Shown here piece by piece: positions 36,136-45,971 of a DNA stretch of 64,000 nt. Source of the DNA: Chryseobacterium sp. 3008163 (lineage in GTDB: Bacteria; Bacteroidota; Bacteroidia; Flavobacteriales; Weeksellaceae); NCBI RefSeq assembly GCF_003669035.1, contig NZ_CP033070.1, positions 1,178,001-1,242,000 of the forward strand, in the 5' to 3' direction. The notes under the pieces were generated by a model. That model had not been told where the DNA came from. It worked only from the letters and a program-made list of their open reading frames with translations, and made no database searches. A program made the translations under genes and the position numbers. Position 1 is the first letter of the stretch; each line of letters starts with the position of its first letter.

Positions 36136-37161
36136 TTATTTCATCAAGAATCTGAATTTATTAATGTTTTTAAGTGCAATACCCGTCCCACGAACGACAG
36201 CTCTCAAAGGGTCTTCTGCTACAAATACCGGCAATCCTGTTTTTCTGTGAATTCTGTCTGCCAATCCATGAAGAAGTGCACCGCCACCTGCAAGAAAAAT
36301 TCCAGTTTTATAAATATCCGTAGCCAATTCTGGTGGAGTAATTGAAAGTGTTTCCATAATAGCATCTTCAATTCTCATAATAGATTTGTCTAAGGCTTTG
36401 AAAATCTCTTGATAATTGACCATAATTTCTTTCGGTTTCCCAGTAAGAAGATCTTTTCCGCGAACTGAAATTTCCTCTAAAGGAAAATCTAATTCTTCTA
36501 AGGCAGAACCAATCTCAATTTTTATTCTTTCTGCCGTTCTTTCGCCAATATCCAAATTATGTTGCGATCTTATGAAATAAGTTATATCGTTTGTAAAAAC
36601 GTCACCTGCTAATTTTATTGATTTGTCGACCACGATTCCGCCCAAGGCAATCACAGCTATTTCGGTGGTACCACCTCCAATATCAACAATCATGTTACCT
36701 TCAGCACTTTCCACATCGATACCCGCTCCTATTGCTGCTGCCATTGGCTCATAAATCAATATTACTTCTTTGGCATTTACTTTCTGAGCAGAATCTCTTA
36801 CCGCCCTTCTTTCAACCTCTGTAATACCTGAAGGAATACAGATCACGATTCTCAGTGCCGGACGTATAAATTTACCTTTGATCTCAGAAATTTTCTTGAT
36901 AAATTCTTTAATCATGTGTTCAGAAGCATGAAAATCTGCGATAACACCATCTTTTAACGGTCTTATTACTTTTATATTTTCATGCGTCTTACCTTGCATC
37001 AGTTTTGCCTGCTCTCCCACTGCGATTGCCTTCCCCGTCAAACGATCAATTGCAACGATTGAAGGTTCATCTATGACGATTTTATTATTATGAATTATTA
37101 AAGTATTAGCCGTCCCAAGATCAATTGCAATCTCTTCCGTAAACATATCAACTAGCCCCAT
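36136..37161 (-). CDS. mreB: Rod shape-determining protein MreB (solitary copy)
   Basis: 341-aa bacterial actin that organises wall synthesis. Actin-fold motifs: phosphate 1 IAIDLGTANTLI, connect 1 YEPMAAAIGAG, phosphate 2 DIGGGTTEIAVIALG, adenosine motif FLAGGGALLHGLADRI. Length and motifs are normal for MreB. No mreC, mreD, pbp2 or rodA gene is adjacent: downstream is a converging lipoprotein gene and upstream a divergent ClC gene. It may therefore be an extra copy beside an mreBC locus elsewhere (inference). Confidence 0.9.
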   Translation of the reverse strand: MGLVDMFTEEIAIDLGTANTLIIHNNKIVIDEPSIVAIDRLTGKAIAVGEQAKLMQGKTHENIKVIRPLKDGVIADFHASEHMIKEFIKKISEIKGKFIRPALRIVICIPSGITEVERRAVRDSAQKVNAKEVILIYEPMAAAIGAGIDVESAEGNMIVDIGGGTTEIAVIALGGIVVDKSIKLAGDVFTNDITYFIRSQHNLDIGERTAERIKIEIGSALEELDFPLEEISVRGKDLLTGKPKEIMVNYQEIFKALDKSIMRIEDAIMETLSITPPELATDIYKTGIFLAGGGALLHGLADRIHRKTGLPVFVAEDPLRAVVRGTGIALKNINKFRFLMK

Positions 37162-37324
37162 CTTACATCAATTTTATAGTGGCTAAATGTACGGCTATTA
37201 GTTTTATATACTTGCCTAAATTAATTGCGAAAGGAGTTAAACATACGTTAAAATGTTCTTGATATTTAAGATTCCAAATAAAAAAAGCGTTGGGTAATGT
37301 TTCACATAAACCTTAAGAATTATT

Positions 37325-37332
37325 TACCTTTG
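37325..37332 (+). promoter_or_regulatory. Promoter -7 element (TACCTTTG)
   Basis: Exact TAnnTTTG match 41 bp before the ClC channel start. The -33 box is not obvious. Confidence 0.45.
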
Positions 37333-37373
37333 CAACAGATCATCAACTACTAATTTCATTTTTCAGACAGATT

Positions 37374-39212
37374 TTGAATTTCCAAAACAAAAAAAAATAC
37401 GTAAGCTTTCTAAAGTTTAAAAGAGATTTTCAGCAGTATGGTCTCAAAAAAGCACGCAGTTATGAGATTATTCTGCATTGGCTGAAAAACCGTTTGAGCA
37501 GAAATCAATTTTTGGTACTATCAGGAATTCTTGTAGGATGTACTGCCGGTTTGGCTGGGGTGATCTTAAAGACTATTGTCCATAACATTCATCATTTTAT
37601 TACTCATGATGTCCATTTTGAATATCAGATTATCTTCTACATCATATTTCCTTTTTTAGGAATTGTCTTAACAGCGGCCATTGTCATTGCCATATTCAAG
37701 GGGCAAGACAGAAAAGGAATTGGTGCTATTTTATACGAAATTGCTCAAAATTCGAGCATCGTTTCTAATGTTAAGATGTATTCTCAAATCATTCAGAGTG
37801 CTGTCACTGTCGGGCTGGGCGGTTCCGCCGGAATTGAAAGTCCGATTGCTGTTACAGGTGCTGCTATCGGCTCTAACTATGCACGTACTTACCGATTAAG
37901 TTACAAAGAACGCACTTTACTTTTGGCGGCTGGCGCTACTGCCGGTATTGCTTCGGCTTTCAATGCACCTATTGCTGGGATCATGTTTGCCTTTGAGATT
38001 TTGCTTACAGGCGTAGTTTTCACAGATTTTATTCCTTTGGTTGTTGCTGCGGTCTGCGGAAGTTTATTATCCAGAATTTTACTTCAGGAAGATATTTTAT
38101 TCAGATTTTATACAAGAGAACCTTTTAACTATCTGAATGTCCCATATTATCTCATCCTTGGAATTATTACCGGATTATATGCCAGATATTTCGTGGTGGT
38201 GTCGCAAAAAGTTGAACATTTCATCAATGGTTTAAATCTAAGCAGACTGAGAAAAGCAATGTTCGGTGGTGCTGTACTTTCTTTATTGTGTGTATTATTT
38301 CCGCCTCTTTTTGGTGAAGGTTACGATATTGTAAAAGATTTCACCAACGGAAATGTAAACTCAGTGATTCACAACAGCTTTTTCAGATATTTTGAAATCA
38401 AACAATGGACGATCATTCTATTTCTGATTTTGGTTTGTCTTCTCAAAGCTTTCGCCACTTCATTTACTATTTTTAGTGGTGGAAATGGTGGAAATTTTGC
38501 GCCTTCATTATTTGCCGGCGGGTCTGTAGGATTTCTGTTTGCGGTAATATGTCAAAATCTAGGTTTCTCAGATGTTCCTGTCACCAATCTTATTCTGGTC
38601 GGAATGGCTGGTGCCATGAGTGGAGTTCTATACGCTCCTTTAACGGCGATTTTCCTGATTGCAGAATCTAGTTTTGGGTATGATCTGTTTATTCCGCTGA
38701 TGATTGTTGCTGTAATTTCTTATTTAATTGCTAAATGGTTTGCACCTATCTCTCCAGAGTTAAAAACATTAGCCGACCAGGGAAAAATATTCACCCATCA
38801 GCACGACAGCAATCTTTTATCCTCATTACAAACAAAAGATTTTATAGATTTTGATTCTCAGACCATCAATGAAAATGCATCATTGCAGGATTTATACGAC
38901 CTCATCAGCAACGGAAGAAAAAACAATTTTGCCGTAATTGATGATGACCGTCAGCTCAAAGGAACTCTGACACTAGATGACGTTCGTCCTTATTTGTTTA
39001 ACGAAAACGAAAAACTGAATCTCTCAAAACTAGTAAAAGTACCTGCAGCAGTGGTAATGCTAAGCGATAAACCTGTGAAGATTATTCAAACTTTTGATGA
39101 CACCTCCACATGGAATCTTCCCGTGGTCGACGAAGAAAATAAGTTTATCGGATTTATTTCCAAATCAGCTATATTAACGAGTTACCGACAATTGCTGAAA
39201 GATTATTCTTAA
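37374..39212 (+). CDS. ClC-family chloride channel/antiporter with CBS pair
   Basis: 612-aa membrane protein from a TTG start. About ten helices form the ClC fold. The anion-path signatures are GGSAGIESPIAVTGA (with the gating Glu) and GGNGGNFAPSLFAGG. The cytosolic C-terminus (about 480-610) carries two CBS domains, the first around NNFAVIDDDRQLKGTLTLDDVR and the second around TWNLPVVDEENKFIGFIS, which may bind adenine nucleotides. Whether it is a channel or a Cl-/H+ exchanger cannot be told from this sequence. Confidence 0.9.
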   Translation: MNFQNKKKYVSFLKFKRDFQQYGLKKARSYEIILHWLKNRLSRNQFLVLSGILVGCTAGLAGVILKTIVHNIHHFITHDVHFEYQIIFYIIFPFLGIVLTAAIVIAIFKGQDRKGIGAILYEIAQNSSIVSNVKMYSQIIQSAVTVGLGGSAGIESPIAVTGAAIGSNYARTYRLSYKERTLLLAAGATAGIASAFNAPIAGIMFAFEILLTGVVFTDFIPLVVAAVCGSLLSRILLQEDILFRFYTREPFNYLNVPYYLILGIITGLYARYFVVVSQKVEHFINGLNLSRLRKAMFGGAVLSLLCVLFPPLFGEGYDIVKDFTNGNVNSVIHNSFFRYFEIKQWTIILFLILVCLLKAFATSFTIFSGGNGGNFAPSLFAGGSVGFLFAVICQNLGFSDVPVTNLILVGMAGAMSGVLYAPLTAIFLIAESSFGYDLFIPLMIVAVISYLIAKWFAPISPELKTLADQGKIFTHQHDSNLLSSLQTKDFIDFDSQTINENASLQDLYDLISNGRKNNFAVIDDDRQLKGTLTLDDVRPYLFNENEKLNLSKLVKVPAAVVMLSDKPVKIIQTFDDTSTWNLPVVDEENKFIGFISKSAILTSYRQLLKDYS

Positions 39213-39349
39213 GTATTTGGCTATTTTTTGATGTAGATAATAAGCTAATTTCTATCCTAAAAAATAATATGAATGTATGACTAATTTACACATATAAAAA
39301 AGAGATGAAGCATTACACCTCATCCCTCAAGAATTTATATTAATTAATT

Positions 39350-40633
39350 TTAAGAATATTCAAACTTCCTTACCGCTTCCAAAGTCATATCAATTTCTTT
39401 GTCTTTTATCGCATCGCTGATGAAATAAGTTTCGTAACCACTTGGCGGAAGATAAATTCCGTTGGTCAGCATCTGATGAAAGAAATTATTGAATAGTGAA
39501 TGATTCGCTTGTTGCGCCTCATCAAAATTTGAAACTCTGTTGATATGGAAAAACACCGACATCATCGAACCTTTTCTGTTGATTTTATGAGCGATTCCTT
39601 TTTCATTTAAAATTTTTCCGATTTCAAAATCTAAAGTTTCTGTAGTTTTATTCAGATTATTAAAGAAGTTTTCATCGCTTTTGATGAGTTGCAAAGTTTT
39701 CAGACCCGCTCTCATTGCTAAAGGATTTCCGCTCAATGTTCCGGCCTGATAAACGCCACCTTTTGGCGCCAAATGATCCATAATTTCGTTTCTTCCGGCA
39801 AAAGCACCAACCGGCAAACCGCCTCCGATTACTTTTCCATAGGTTACCAAATCCGCTTTTACGTTATATAATTCCTGTGCACCGCCAAAAGCCAGTCTGA
39901 AACCAGTCATCACTTCGTCAAAAATCAATAAAGCGCCATTTTCGTCACAGATTTTTCTTAAGTTTTGAAGGAAATTATTTTCAGGTAAAACGCAACCCAT
40001 ATTTCCGGCAACCGGCTCGATAATTACTGCAGCAATTTCACCCTGATTATGTCTGAACAAATCCTGAACCTGCTCAAAATCATTGTATCTTGCCAGCAAA
40101 GTATCTTTCGCAGTTCCGGCCGTTACACCCGGAGAATTCGGATTTCCAAAAGTTGCCGCACCACTTCCCGCTTTAATCAAAAACGAATCTGAGTGACCGT
40201 GATAACAGCCTTCAAATTTTACAATCTTATCTCTTCCTGTAAATCCTCTCGCCAATCTTACCGCGCTCATACAAGCTTCTGTACCTGACGAGACCATTCT
40301 GATCTGGTCGATATTCGGAACATTTTCTGTGATGAATTTGGCAATTTCAGTTTCCAGCTCTGTAGGTGCACCGAAAGAAAAACCTTTCTCTGCCTGAATC
40401 TTTAATTCTTCTAAAACCTCAGGATGCGTATGACCTAAAATTGCAGGTCCCCAAGAATTGATGTAATCGACATACGTATTATCATCAGCGTCTGTAAGAT
40501 ATGCACCTTTTGCAGATTTCATGAAAACAGGCACTCCGCCTACAGATTTGAATGCACGAACCGGAGAATTTACTCCACCCGGAATATATTTGTATGCTTC
40601 ATCAAATAAAGCTGAACTTCTTTGGTATTTCAT
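39350..40633 (-). CDS. hemL: Glutamate-1-semialdehyde 2,1-aminomutase
   Basis: 427-aa PLP enzyme making 5-aminolevulinate from glutamate-1-semialdehyde in the C5 haem pathway. It opens with the diagnostic [13 protein letters not shown]. Also seen are [45 protein letters not shown], the PLP Asp in [10 protein letters not shown] and the Schiff-base Lys in [15 protein letters not shown]. Full length. It is transcribed alone. Confidence 0.95.
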   Translation of the reverse strand: MKYQRSSALFDEAYKYIPGGVNSPVRAFKSVGGVPVFMKSAKGAYLTDADDNTYVDYINSWGPAILGHTHPEVLEELKIQAEKGFSFGAPTELETEIAKFITENVPNIDQIRMVSSGTEACMSAVRLARGFTGRDKIVKFEGCYHGHSDSFLIKAGSGAATFGNPNSPGVTAGTAKDTLLARYNDFEQVQDLFRHNQGEIAAVIIEPVAGNMGCVLPENNFLQNLRKICDENGALLIFDEVMTGFRLAFGGAQELYNVKADLVTYGKVIGGGLPVGAFAGRNEIMDHLAPKGGVYQAGTLSGNPLAMRAGLKTLQLIKSDENFFNNLNKTTETLDFEIGKILNEKGIAHKINRKGSMMSVFFHINRVSNFDEAQQANHSLFNNFFHQMLTNGIYLPPSGYETYFISDAIKDKEIDMTLEAVRKFEYS

Positions 40634-40719
40634 TATAGTAAGTTGATAGGTATTAGTCTAAAGCAAATTGTTATCAGTATTAAAACCAACAACCATCAAC
40701 TGAAAACCAACAACTAATT

Positions 40720-41775
40720 TTAGTTTCTAGGTTTTTTGTCAATCAGATAGATCAGCTGTCCTGCAGCTGGTTTTTGGCCTTCATCCATTCTGTTTTTGGC
40801 GTATAACTTATTGAGTTTTACTCCGAATTTTTGTGCGATATCATGCATATCTTCACCAAATTCAGCTTTGTAAGTAGCAGTGTTTCCTTCAGAATTTTTT
40901 GATTCAAGAAATACAATATCGTCTTTTCTAAGGATATCAGATTCCAGATCATTCCATTTTGTCAATTTGCTGTCGCTGATTCTGAATTTATTGGCGATAA
41001 ACTGCACGTTTGTATCTTCAGGAATCACCACATATTTCAAACCACCATTCGGATGGCTTTTAATTAAGATAGAATTAAGTATTTCTGCTTTGGTTTTGAT
41101 GCGCTCTACTCTTTTTTGCTGTTGTGCATATGAAGTTGCTTTGTATGGAACTTTCACAGTAACCGGTTCAGCTTTTTTAACTTTTTTCGCGGGTTCAAGA
41201 CGAGCCATAAAACTTCTGTCATCCTTAAGATCGGGATATTTTTTCAGAATGGCATAGAGAACTTCTGTGGAATTTACTTCATCAAATTCATACAATTTAT
41301 ATCTTTCGATTTTTCCAATCAGAATTGATGCATATCTCGGATTTGTTGCATAACCTGCTTTTTTCAAACCATGCGCCCATGCTTTGTAATCTTTCATATC
41401 CAAATCAAAAAGCTTGGTGTAATATTTTCTAGTCGTCAGGAATATTGAGTGATCTTCATACGACTGTTTCGGATCTTCATACACACGGAAACACTCATTG
41501 GGAGCGTCATCGGTGTGCTTCATGGTTTTCCCGGTCCAGTCTTCCTTACATTTTATTCCGAAATGATTTTTTCCTTCCTGAGCCAAACGGCTTTGTCCGC
41601 CACCCGTCTCCAAAAGTCCTTGTGCAAGCGTAATTGAAGCAGGAATTTTGTACTTTTCCATTTCTTCAACTGCATACTGTGCAAATTTCTGGATGTATTG
41701 GTCTTCAGTAGCCCAGGTCTGAGCTGAGAATTTTGATAAAACTAAAAGGCTAATTAGTAAGAAAAGTCTTTTCAT
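40720..41775 (-). CDS. Glucosaminidase-domain peptidoglycan hydrolase with LysM-like repeats
   Basis: 351-aa exported wall hydrolase. Signal peptide to about residue 18 (LLVLSKFSAQ). The GH73-type glucosaminidase domain (about 22-170) has the catalytic Glu in ITLAQGLLETGGGQS, followed by NHFGIKCKEDW and FRVYEDPKQSYEDHS. A basic linker (KKVKKAEPVTVKV) leads to two LysM-like modules at about 245-290 and 300-346 that would bind glycan. It cleaves N-acetylglucosaminyl bonds by family analogy. Confidence 0.88.
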   Translation of the reverse strand: MKRLFLLISLLVLSKFSAQTWATEDQYIQKFAQYAVEEMEKYKIPASITLAQGLLETGGGQSRLAQEGKNHFGIKCKEDWTGKTMKHTDDAPNECFRVYEDPKQSYEDHSIFLTTRKYYTKLFDLDMKDYKAWAHGLKKAGYATNPRYASILIGKIERYKLYEFDEVNSTEVLYAILKKYPDLKDDRSFMARLEPAKKVKKAEPVTVKVPYKATSYAQQQKRVERIKTKAEILNSILIKSHPNGGLKYVVIPEDTNVQFIANKFRISDSKLTKWNDLESDILRKDDIVFLESKNSEGNTATYKAEFGEDMHDIAQKFGVKLNKLYAKNRMDEGQKPAAGQLIYLIDKKPRN

Positions 41776-41865
41776 GTTTCTATTTTTTTTGAATTATTAA
41801 ATGAACACTCATCAAGTTATTTTGGAAATTTAAATCTTCACATAAGTGTTTCATGTTTTTCAACT

Positions 41866-42768
41866 TTATAGGATTAAATTTCTATTTTGTTTTTCCAAAA
41901 GCATATTGGCTCCTTCTATTCCCTGCAAACCACCAGTATGAAAACATAGTATTCTGCTTCCTGCAGGAAAATAATTATCATCAATCATTTCAAAAACTTT
42001 CTGCATCATTTTTCCTGTGTAAACAGGTTCTAACGGAACATTATACTTAGCTTTAAAATCATTGATAAAAAGTATATTTTCATCATTTATCTTACCGTAA
42101 CCACCAAGAGCAGCATCGGTTAGATGATAATTTCTTTTTGAGGTTAATTCTGAAATTCTGTTTTCCAAAGAAGCATCTTCAACGACCTTAAAACCTATAA
42201 CTTTCTGATTTTCTTCGCAAAACTCCGAAATCCCAGCAATCGTGCCTCCGGTTCCAACTGCGGTGCAAAGATAATCAAAATCTTTTGTATCGTTATTCAG
42301 CATCATTTTGATTCCCTGAACAGCGTTTTCATTCGTTCCGCCTTCAGGAATAATCAAAGCTTCAGGAAATTCCTGTTGCAGAAACTCAGTCAGTTTTTCT
42401 TTGTGTCGGTATTCTTCACGGGTGACGAATTTTAGATTCATCCCGTTTCTTTTAGCAGCAACTAAAGTCGGATTATCTTTCCATTTTTTCTCTAATTCTT
42501 CACCTCTGATAATACCTAAAGTCTGAATTCCAAATAAATTTCCAACTGCCGAAACCGCTGAAATATGATTGGAATAAGCACCACCAAAGGTAATAATTAA
42601 AGGTTTTTCAGGCCGACTTTCGAGATAATGATTAAGATTATAAAAAATCTTCCAGTATTTGTTTCCTGAGATTTGAGGATGAATGAGATCTTCTCTTTTG
42701 ATAAAGAGTTTCACATTTTTCTCAATCGGAATTTCAACAATCGGAATATGAATTTCTGGAATTTTCAT
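41866..42768 (-). CDS. ACC deaminase / D-cysteine desulfhydrase family PLP protein
   Basis: 300-aa fold-type II PLP enzyme. The family covers 1-aminocyclopropane-1-carboxylate deaminase and D-cysteine desulfhydrase. The PLP Lys lies in PQISGNKYWKI, followed by TFGGAYSNHISAVS, the phosphate loop AVGTGGTIAG, and the C-terminal RILCFHTGGLQGIEG. The exact substrate cannot be assigned; most bacterial homologues of this length are desulfhydrase-like. Confidence 0.85.
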   Translation of the reverse strand: MKIPEIHIPIVEIPIEKNVKLFIKREDLIHPQISGNKYWKIFYNLNHYLESRPEKPLIITFGGAYSNHISAVSAVGNLFGIQTLGIIRGEELEKKWKDNPTLVAAKRNGMNLKFVTREEYRHKEKLTEFLQQEFPEALIIPEGGTNENAVQGIKMMLNNDTKDFDYLCTAVGTGGTIAGISEFCEENQKVIGFKVVEDASLENRISELTSKRNYHLTDAALGGYGKINDENILFINDFKAKYNVPLEPVYTGKMMQKVFEMIDDNYFPAGSRILCFHTGGLQGIEGANMLLEKQNRNLIL

Positions 42769-42847
42769 TACTGCAAATTTCCTGAATTTATTTTAAACCA
42801 TTTAATTTTTATTAGAAAGAAACAGAAAATCCTAAATCTAATTTATT

Positions 42848-43171
42848 TCAAATATTTCCAAAAAGCCCACAACTTTCTTTTTTCAAATAATTAAAATCAT
42901 ACTCCATTGCATAAGCCTCTCTTTCAAAAGAGATAGCACGATAAGCCTGATGACCATTTTTTAGTTTAAATAAATGATAATAATACTCTGCAACATACGC
43001 AATATAAAAGAAGACAATCAATAATTCCAATTGCTGTTTCAGATGAATTTTTTCGTGGTTGATGAGCACTCTATTCTTCTTATCTTCAGGTTTTTTGATG
43101 AAAATAAAAGGATAAAGCGTAATGCCGTTTATTTTTGTATTTTTGAGGAGCTTTTGGCACACAATTATCAT
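42848..43171 (-). CDS. Small membrane-associated protein with HExxH motif
   Basis: 107-aa protein. A basic N-terminal part (ITLYPFIFIKKPEDKKN) leads to a zincin-like NHEKIHLKQQLELL motif, one membrane helix (LLIVFFYIAYVAEYYY), and RAISFEREAYAMEYDFNYL, where a Glu could complete a metal site. Homologues of the same length are common in Flavobacteriia as hypothetical proteins. Peptidase activity is only suggested by the motif. It faces the DUF5522-like gene. Confidence 0.6.
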   Translation of the reverse strand: MIIVCQKLLKNTKINGITLYPFIFIKKPEDKKNRVLINHEKIHLKQQLELLIVFFYIAYVAEYYYHLFKLKNGHQAYRAISFEREAYAMEYDFNYLKKESCGLFGNI

Positions 43172-43202
43172 AATAACAAATATAAAAGTTTTGATTTAAC
43201 TT

Positions 43203-43380
43203 ATGGCGCATTTTGACATCAAAGAACATGAAGACTTTTACTACAACGAGCAAGGCTACAAGGTTTTCACAGAAAAATTCCATCTGAAACGTGGATATTG
43301 CTGTAAAAGCGGCTGCAGACACTGCCCGTACGGATACGATAAAAAGACAGACACATTTATAAAAATCATTAAAAAAATAA
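43203..43380 (+). CDS. DUF5522-like Cys-rich small protein (stop lost or indel)
   Basis: Small protein of about 58 aa with the tight cluster FHLKRGYCCKSGCRHCPYGYD, a cysteine and histidine set fitted for metal or Fe-S binding, typical of DUF5522. In the given sequence the frame reads straight on into the downstream lipoprotein. Removing one A from the A7 run 43371-43377 would give a stop at 43378-43380, where such proteins normally end. The apparent fusion is therefore suspect. Function unknown. Confidence 0.65.
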
Positions 43381-43385
43381 ATAAA

Positions 43386-43913
43386 ATGAAGAAATATATT
43401 TTTATTTTGCTGGCAGCGACTTTAGGTTTATCTTCTTGCAGTCCTTTTAAAGTACGTTCAGATTATGCAGAAACTGCAAATTTCACTTCTTACAAAACTT
43501 ACAAAATAAGAATTGATGATTTGAAATTGAATGATATCGATAAAGACAGAGTTTTGAACGAACTGTCTAAGCAATTGCAAACAAAAGGCCTTCAATCAGG
43601 TGAAAATCCTGATTTGATTGTCAACGTAAAAGCAAATCACAAGAAAATCACTGATATCAATACAACCAATCCCGGCGGAATGTGGGGATGGGGCGGTGGC
43701 TTCGGATGGGGAATCGGCATGAACAGAACCTGGACGAGCAACTATAACGAAGGAGCAATCATCGTAGATTTAATTGATTCTAAAACCAACAAGTTAGTTT
43801 GGCAGGGAATCGGAAGCGGTATTTCTGTTGACAGACCGCAGGCGAAACAAAAACAAATCCCTCAGATTGTTGCTGAAATAATGGCAAACTATCCTCCGGG
43901 AATGAAAAAATAA
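43386..43913 (+). CDS. DUF4136 lipoprotein
   Basis: 175-aa lipoprotein starting at the ATG at 43386, with a clear signal and lipobox (FILLAATLGLSSCSPF) that must be N-terminal to work, which argues against the apparent fusion to the gene before it. The body has DUF4136 blocks: TASFKTYKI-like NFTSYKTYKI, ENPDLIVNVKANHKK, a Gly/Trp-rich loop (GGMWGWGGGFGWGIG) and EGAIIVDLIDSKTNKLVWQGIGSG. It is anchored in the envelope; role unknown. Confidence 0.82.
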   Translation: MKKYIFILLAATLGLSSCSPFKVRSDYAETANFTSYKTYKIRIDDLKLNDIDKDRVLNELSKQLQTKGLQSGENPDLIVNVKANHKKITDINTTNPGGMWGWGGGFGWGIGMNRTWTSNYNEGAIIVDLIDSKTNKLVWQGIGSGISVDRPQAKQKQIPQIVAEIMANYPPGMKK

Positions 43914-43933
43914 GAATTTAATAATTCTAAAAG

Positions 43934-43970
43934 AAAAAGGTCAGTACAAAATTTTGTATTGACCTTTTTA
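43934..43970. terminator. Terminator
   Basis: Long near-perfect inverted repeat AAAAGGTCAgTACAAAA / TTTTGTAtTGACCTTTT followed by TTA, 20 bp after the DUF4136 stop. Confidence 0.8.
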
Positions 43971-44102
43971 TGTTAACAACCTGATTGAGTTGTGATTTAA
44001 TTTTACTGAAATTTAACATTCAGATTCAAAAGAATTTGATAATTTGCTTTCGAGAAAAATGTAATTTTACATTGACCAAATTATCACATACAAAAATAAG
44101 AT

Positions 44103-45896
44103 ATGAAAAAACATCTTTTATTCCTTGTATTAGCGCAATTCGCTAATGCTCAAGCACCTTCAGGCTATTATTCGTCAGCAAACGGACTCACTGGAGCACC
44201 TTTGAAAACCGCTTTAAGCTCAATCATTACCAGCGGACATCAGGATAAAGGCTACAGCGGACTTTGGACTGCATACAAAACTACCGACATCGACAAAAAC
44301 TATGAAAATGACGGCTCTATTTTAGACATTTATTCTGAAAGACCAACCTCGTCTGATCCGTACAACTACACACCTGGCGGTAACCAATGTGGAACATATT
44401 CTACTGAAGGGAATTGTTACAACCGCGAACACATCGTTCCGCAAAGCTTATTTAATGAAGCTTCACCAATGAAAAACGACGTGCACTTCATCAGAGCAAC
44501 CGACGGAAAGGTAAACGGAATGCGATCAAATTATCCTTTCGGGAAAGTGGGAAGCACAACTTTCACTTCTCAAAATGGTTCAAAATTAGGAAGCTCGTCG
44601 TCTTCAGGATTTTCGGGAACGGTTTTTGAGCCGATTGATGAGTTTAAAGGAGATGTTGCCAGAATGGTTTTCTATTTTGTGACAAGATATCAAAATCAAT
44701 TATCAGGATTTTCTTCAGGAAATATGCTGGGAGGCTCGGCATTTCCTGGCTTGCAGACTTGGGAGCTGAACGTCTTGCTGGCCTGGCATAATCAGGATCC
44801 GGTTTCTCAGGCTGAAATCAACAGAAATAATGCTTCATACACTTTTCAGGGAAACAGAAATCCGTTTATTGACAACCCAAATTATGTGAATCAGATTTGG
44901 GGATCTCAAACTCCAACGCAGGATACACAAGCTCCTACTGTTGCTACTAATCTTAGCGTTTCGGGGAAAACCTCAAACAGTGTTTCTCTAGCTTGGTCTG
45001 CCGCAACTGATAATGTCGCAGTGACTTCTTATGATGTCTATATGAACGGAAGTTTGAAAACTAATGTAAACACTACCTCAACGACGGTTACAGGATTAAA
45101 TCCTTCGACAATTTATAATTTCTACATTAAAGCGAAAGATGCTGCAGGAAATGCTTCTGCAAACAGTTCAACCGTTTCGGCGACCACAAACGCAGGAACA
45201 ACCAATCCGAACCCTACCAATTGCGTGAACGAAACTTTTGAAACCATCCCGACATCCAGCGCATCATCTTACACTACAAAAACATGGACAAACAGCGGAA
45301 TTACGTGGACAGCTACAGATTCAAGAAGTGACCAAACTATTTCAAATAAAGCAATTACAGTGAGAAACGGTTCGTTGAAATCAAGCACATTTAGTAATGG
45401 TATTAATTCTTTAACTGTTACAACGCAATTAAAATTCAGTGGGAGTAACGGAAATTTCAATGTGCTCGTAAATGGCGTAAATGTAGGAACGATTCCTTAC
45501 AGTACAACTGCGACAACAACTACGATTAACAACATTAATGTCTCAGGAAATGTAGTGGTAAGTCTAGTTAATAATTCATCAAGCAACAGAGTAGCCATAG
45601 ACAATCTAAGCTGGACTTGTTCTTCAGGATTTGCAAGACAAAGTGTGATGAATACAGAAAATACGCAGCCCAATGAACTGCAAGTTTATCCCAACCCGAT
45701 TTCAAATCAGGAGATTTTTGTAAAAGGTGAAACTGAAAATATTCAAAAAGCTGAAATTTACAATCTTCAAGGGAAAGTAATGCAAACCGAAAATCTGCCT
45801 TTCAAAAACGGGAAATCTATCAGAACACGAAATCTTCAGCAAGGAATCTATATTTTAAAATTAGATGAATTGAGCTTGAAGTTTATTGTGAAATAA
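44103..45896 (+). CDS. Secreted endonuclease I family protein with FN3 and T9SS sorting domain
   Basis: 597-aa secreted nuclease. Signal peptide to about 16 (AQFANAQ). The endonuclease I domain (20-270) has the His-metal motif NREHIVPQS (108-116) and FIRATDGKVNGMRSNYPFG. A fibronectin type III domain occupies about 278-365 and is followed by a beta-rich domain to about 520. The C-terminal 75 residues form a type A T9SS sorting domain (LQVYPNPIS, GIYILKLDELSLKFIVK). It probably degrades extracellular DNA for nutrients or biofilm dispersal. Confidence 0.92.
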   Translation: MKKHLLFLVLAQFANAQAPSGYYSSANGLTGAPLKTALSSIITSGHQDKGYSGLWTAYKTTDIDKNYENDGSILDIYSERPTSSDPYNYTPGGNQCGTYSTEGNCYNREHIVPQSLFNEASPMKNDVHFIRATDGKVNGMRSNYPFGKVGSTTFTSQNGSKLGSSSSSGFSGTVFEPIDEFKGDVARMVFYFVTRYQNQLSGFSSGNMLGGSAFPGLQTWELNVLLAWHNQDPVSQAEINRNNASYTFQGNRNPFIDNPNYVNQIWGSQTPTQDTQAPTVATNLSVSGKTSNSVSLAWSAATDNVAVTSYDVYMNGSLKTNVNTTSTTVTGLNPSTIYNFYIKAKDAAGNASANSSTVSATTNAGTTNPNPTNCVNETFETIPTSSASSYTTKTWTNSGITWTATDSRSDQTISNKAITVRNGSLKSSTFSNGINSLTVTTQLKFSGSNGNFNVLVNGVNVGTIPYSTTATTTTINNINVSGNVVVSLVNNSSSNRVAIDNLSWTCSSGFARQSVMNTENTQPNELQVYPNPISNQEIFVKGETENIQKAEIYNLQGKVMQTENLPFKNGKSIRTRNLQQGIYILKLDELSLKFIVK

Positions 45897-45912
45897 GATT
45901 ATTTTAATTTTA

Positions 45913-45947
45913 AAAAAAAGACTTCTCTGTTACAGGGAAGTCTTTTA
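45913..45947. terminator. Bidirectional terminator
   Basis: Arms AAAAGACTTC and GAAGTCTTTT around a loop with inner CTGT/ACAG pairing, between the converging nuclease and transglycosylase genes. Next to it is a short AGTAT tandem (45955-45967). Confidence 0.75.
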
Positions 45948-45971
45948 GTTTTAGTATAGTATAGTATAAAA

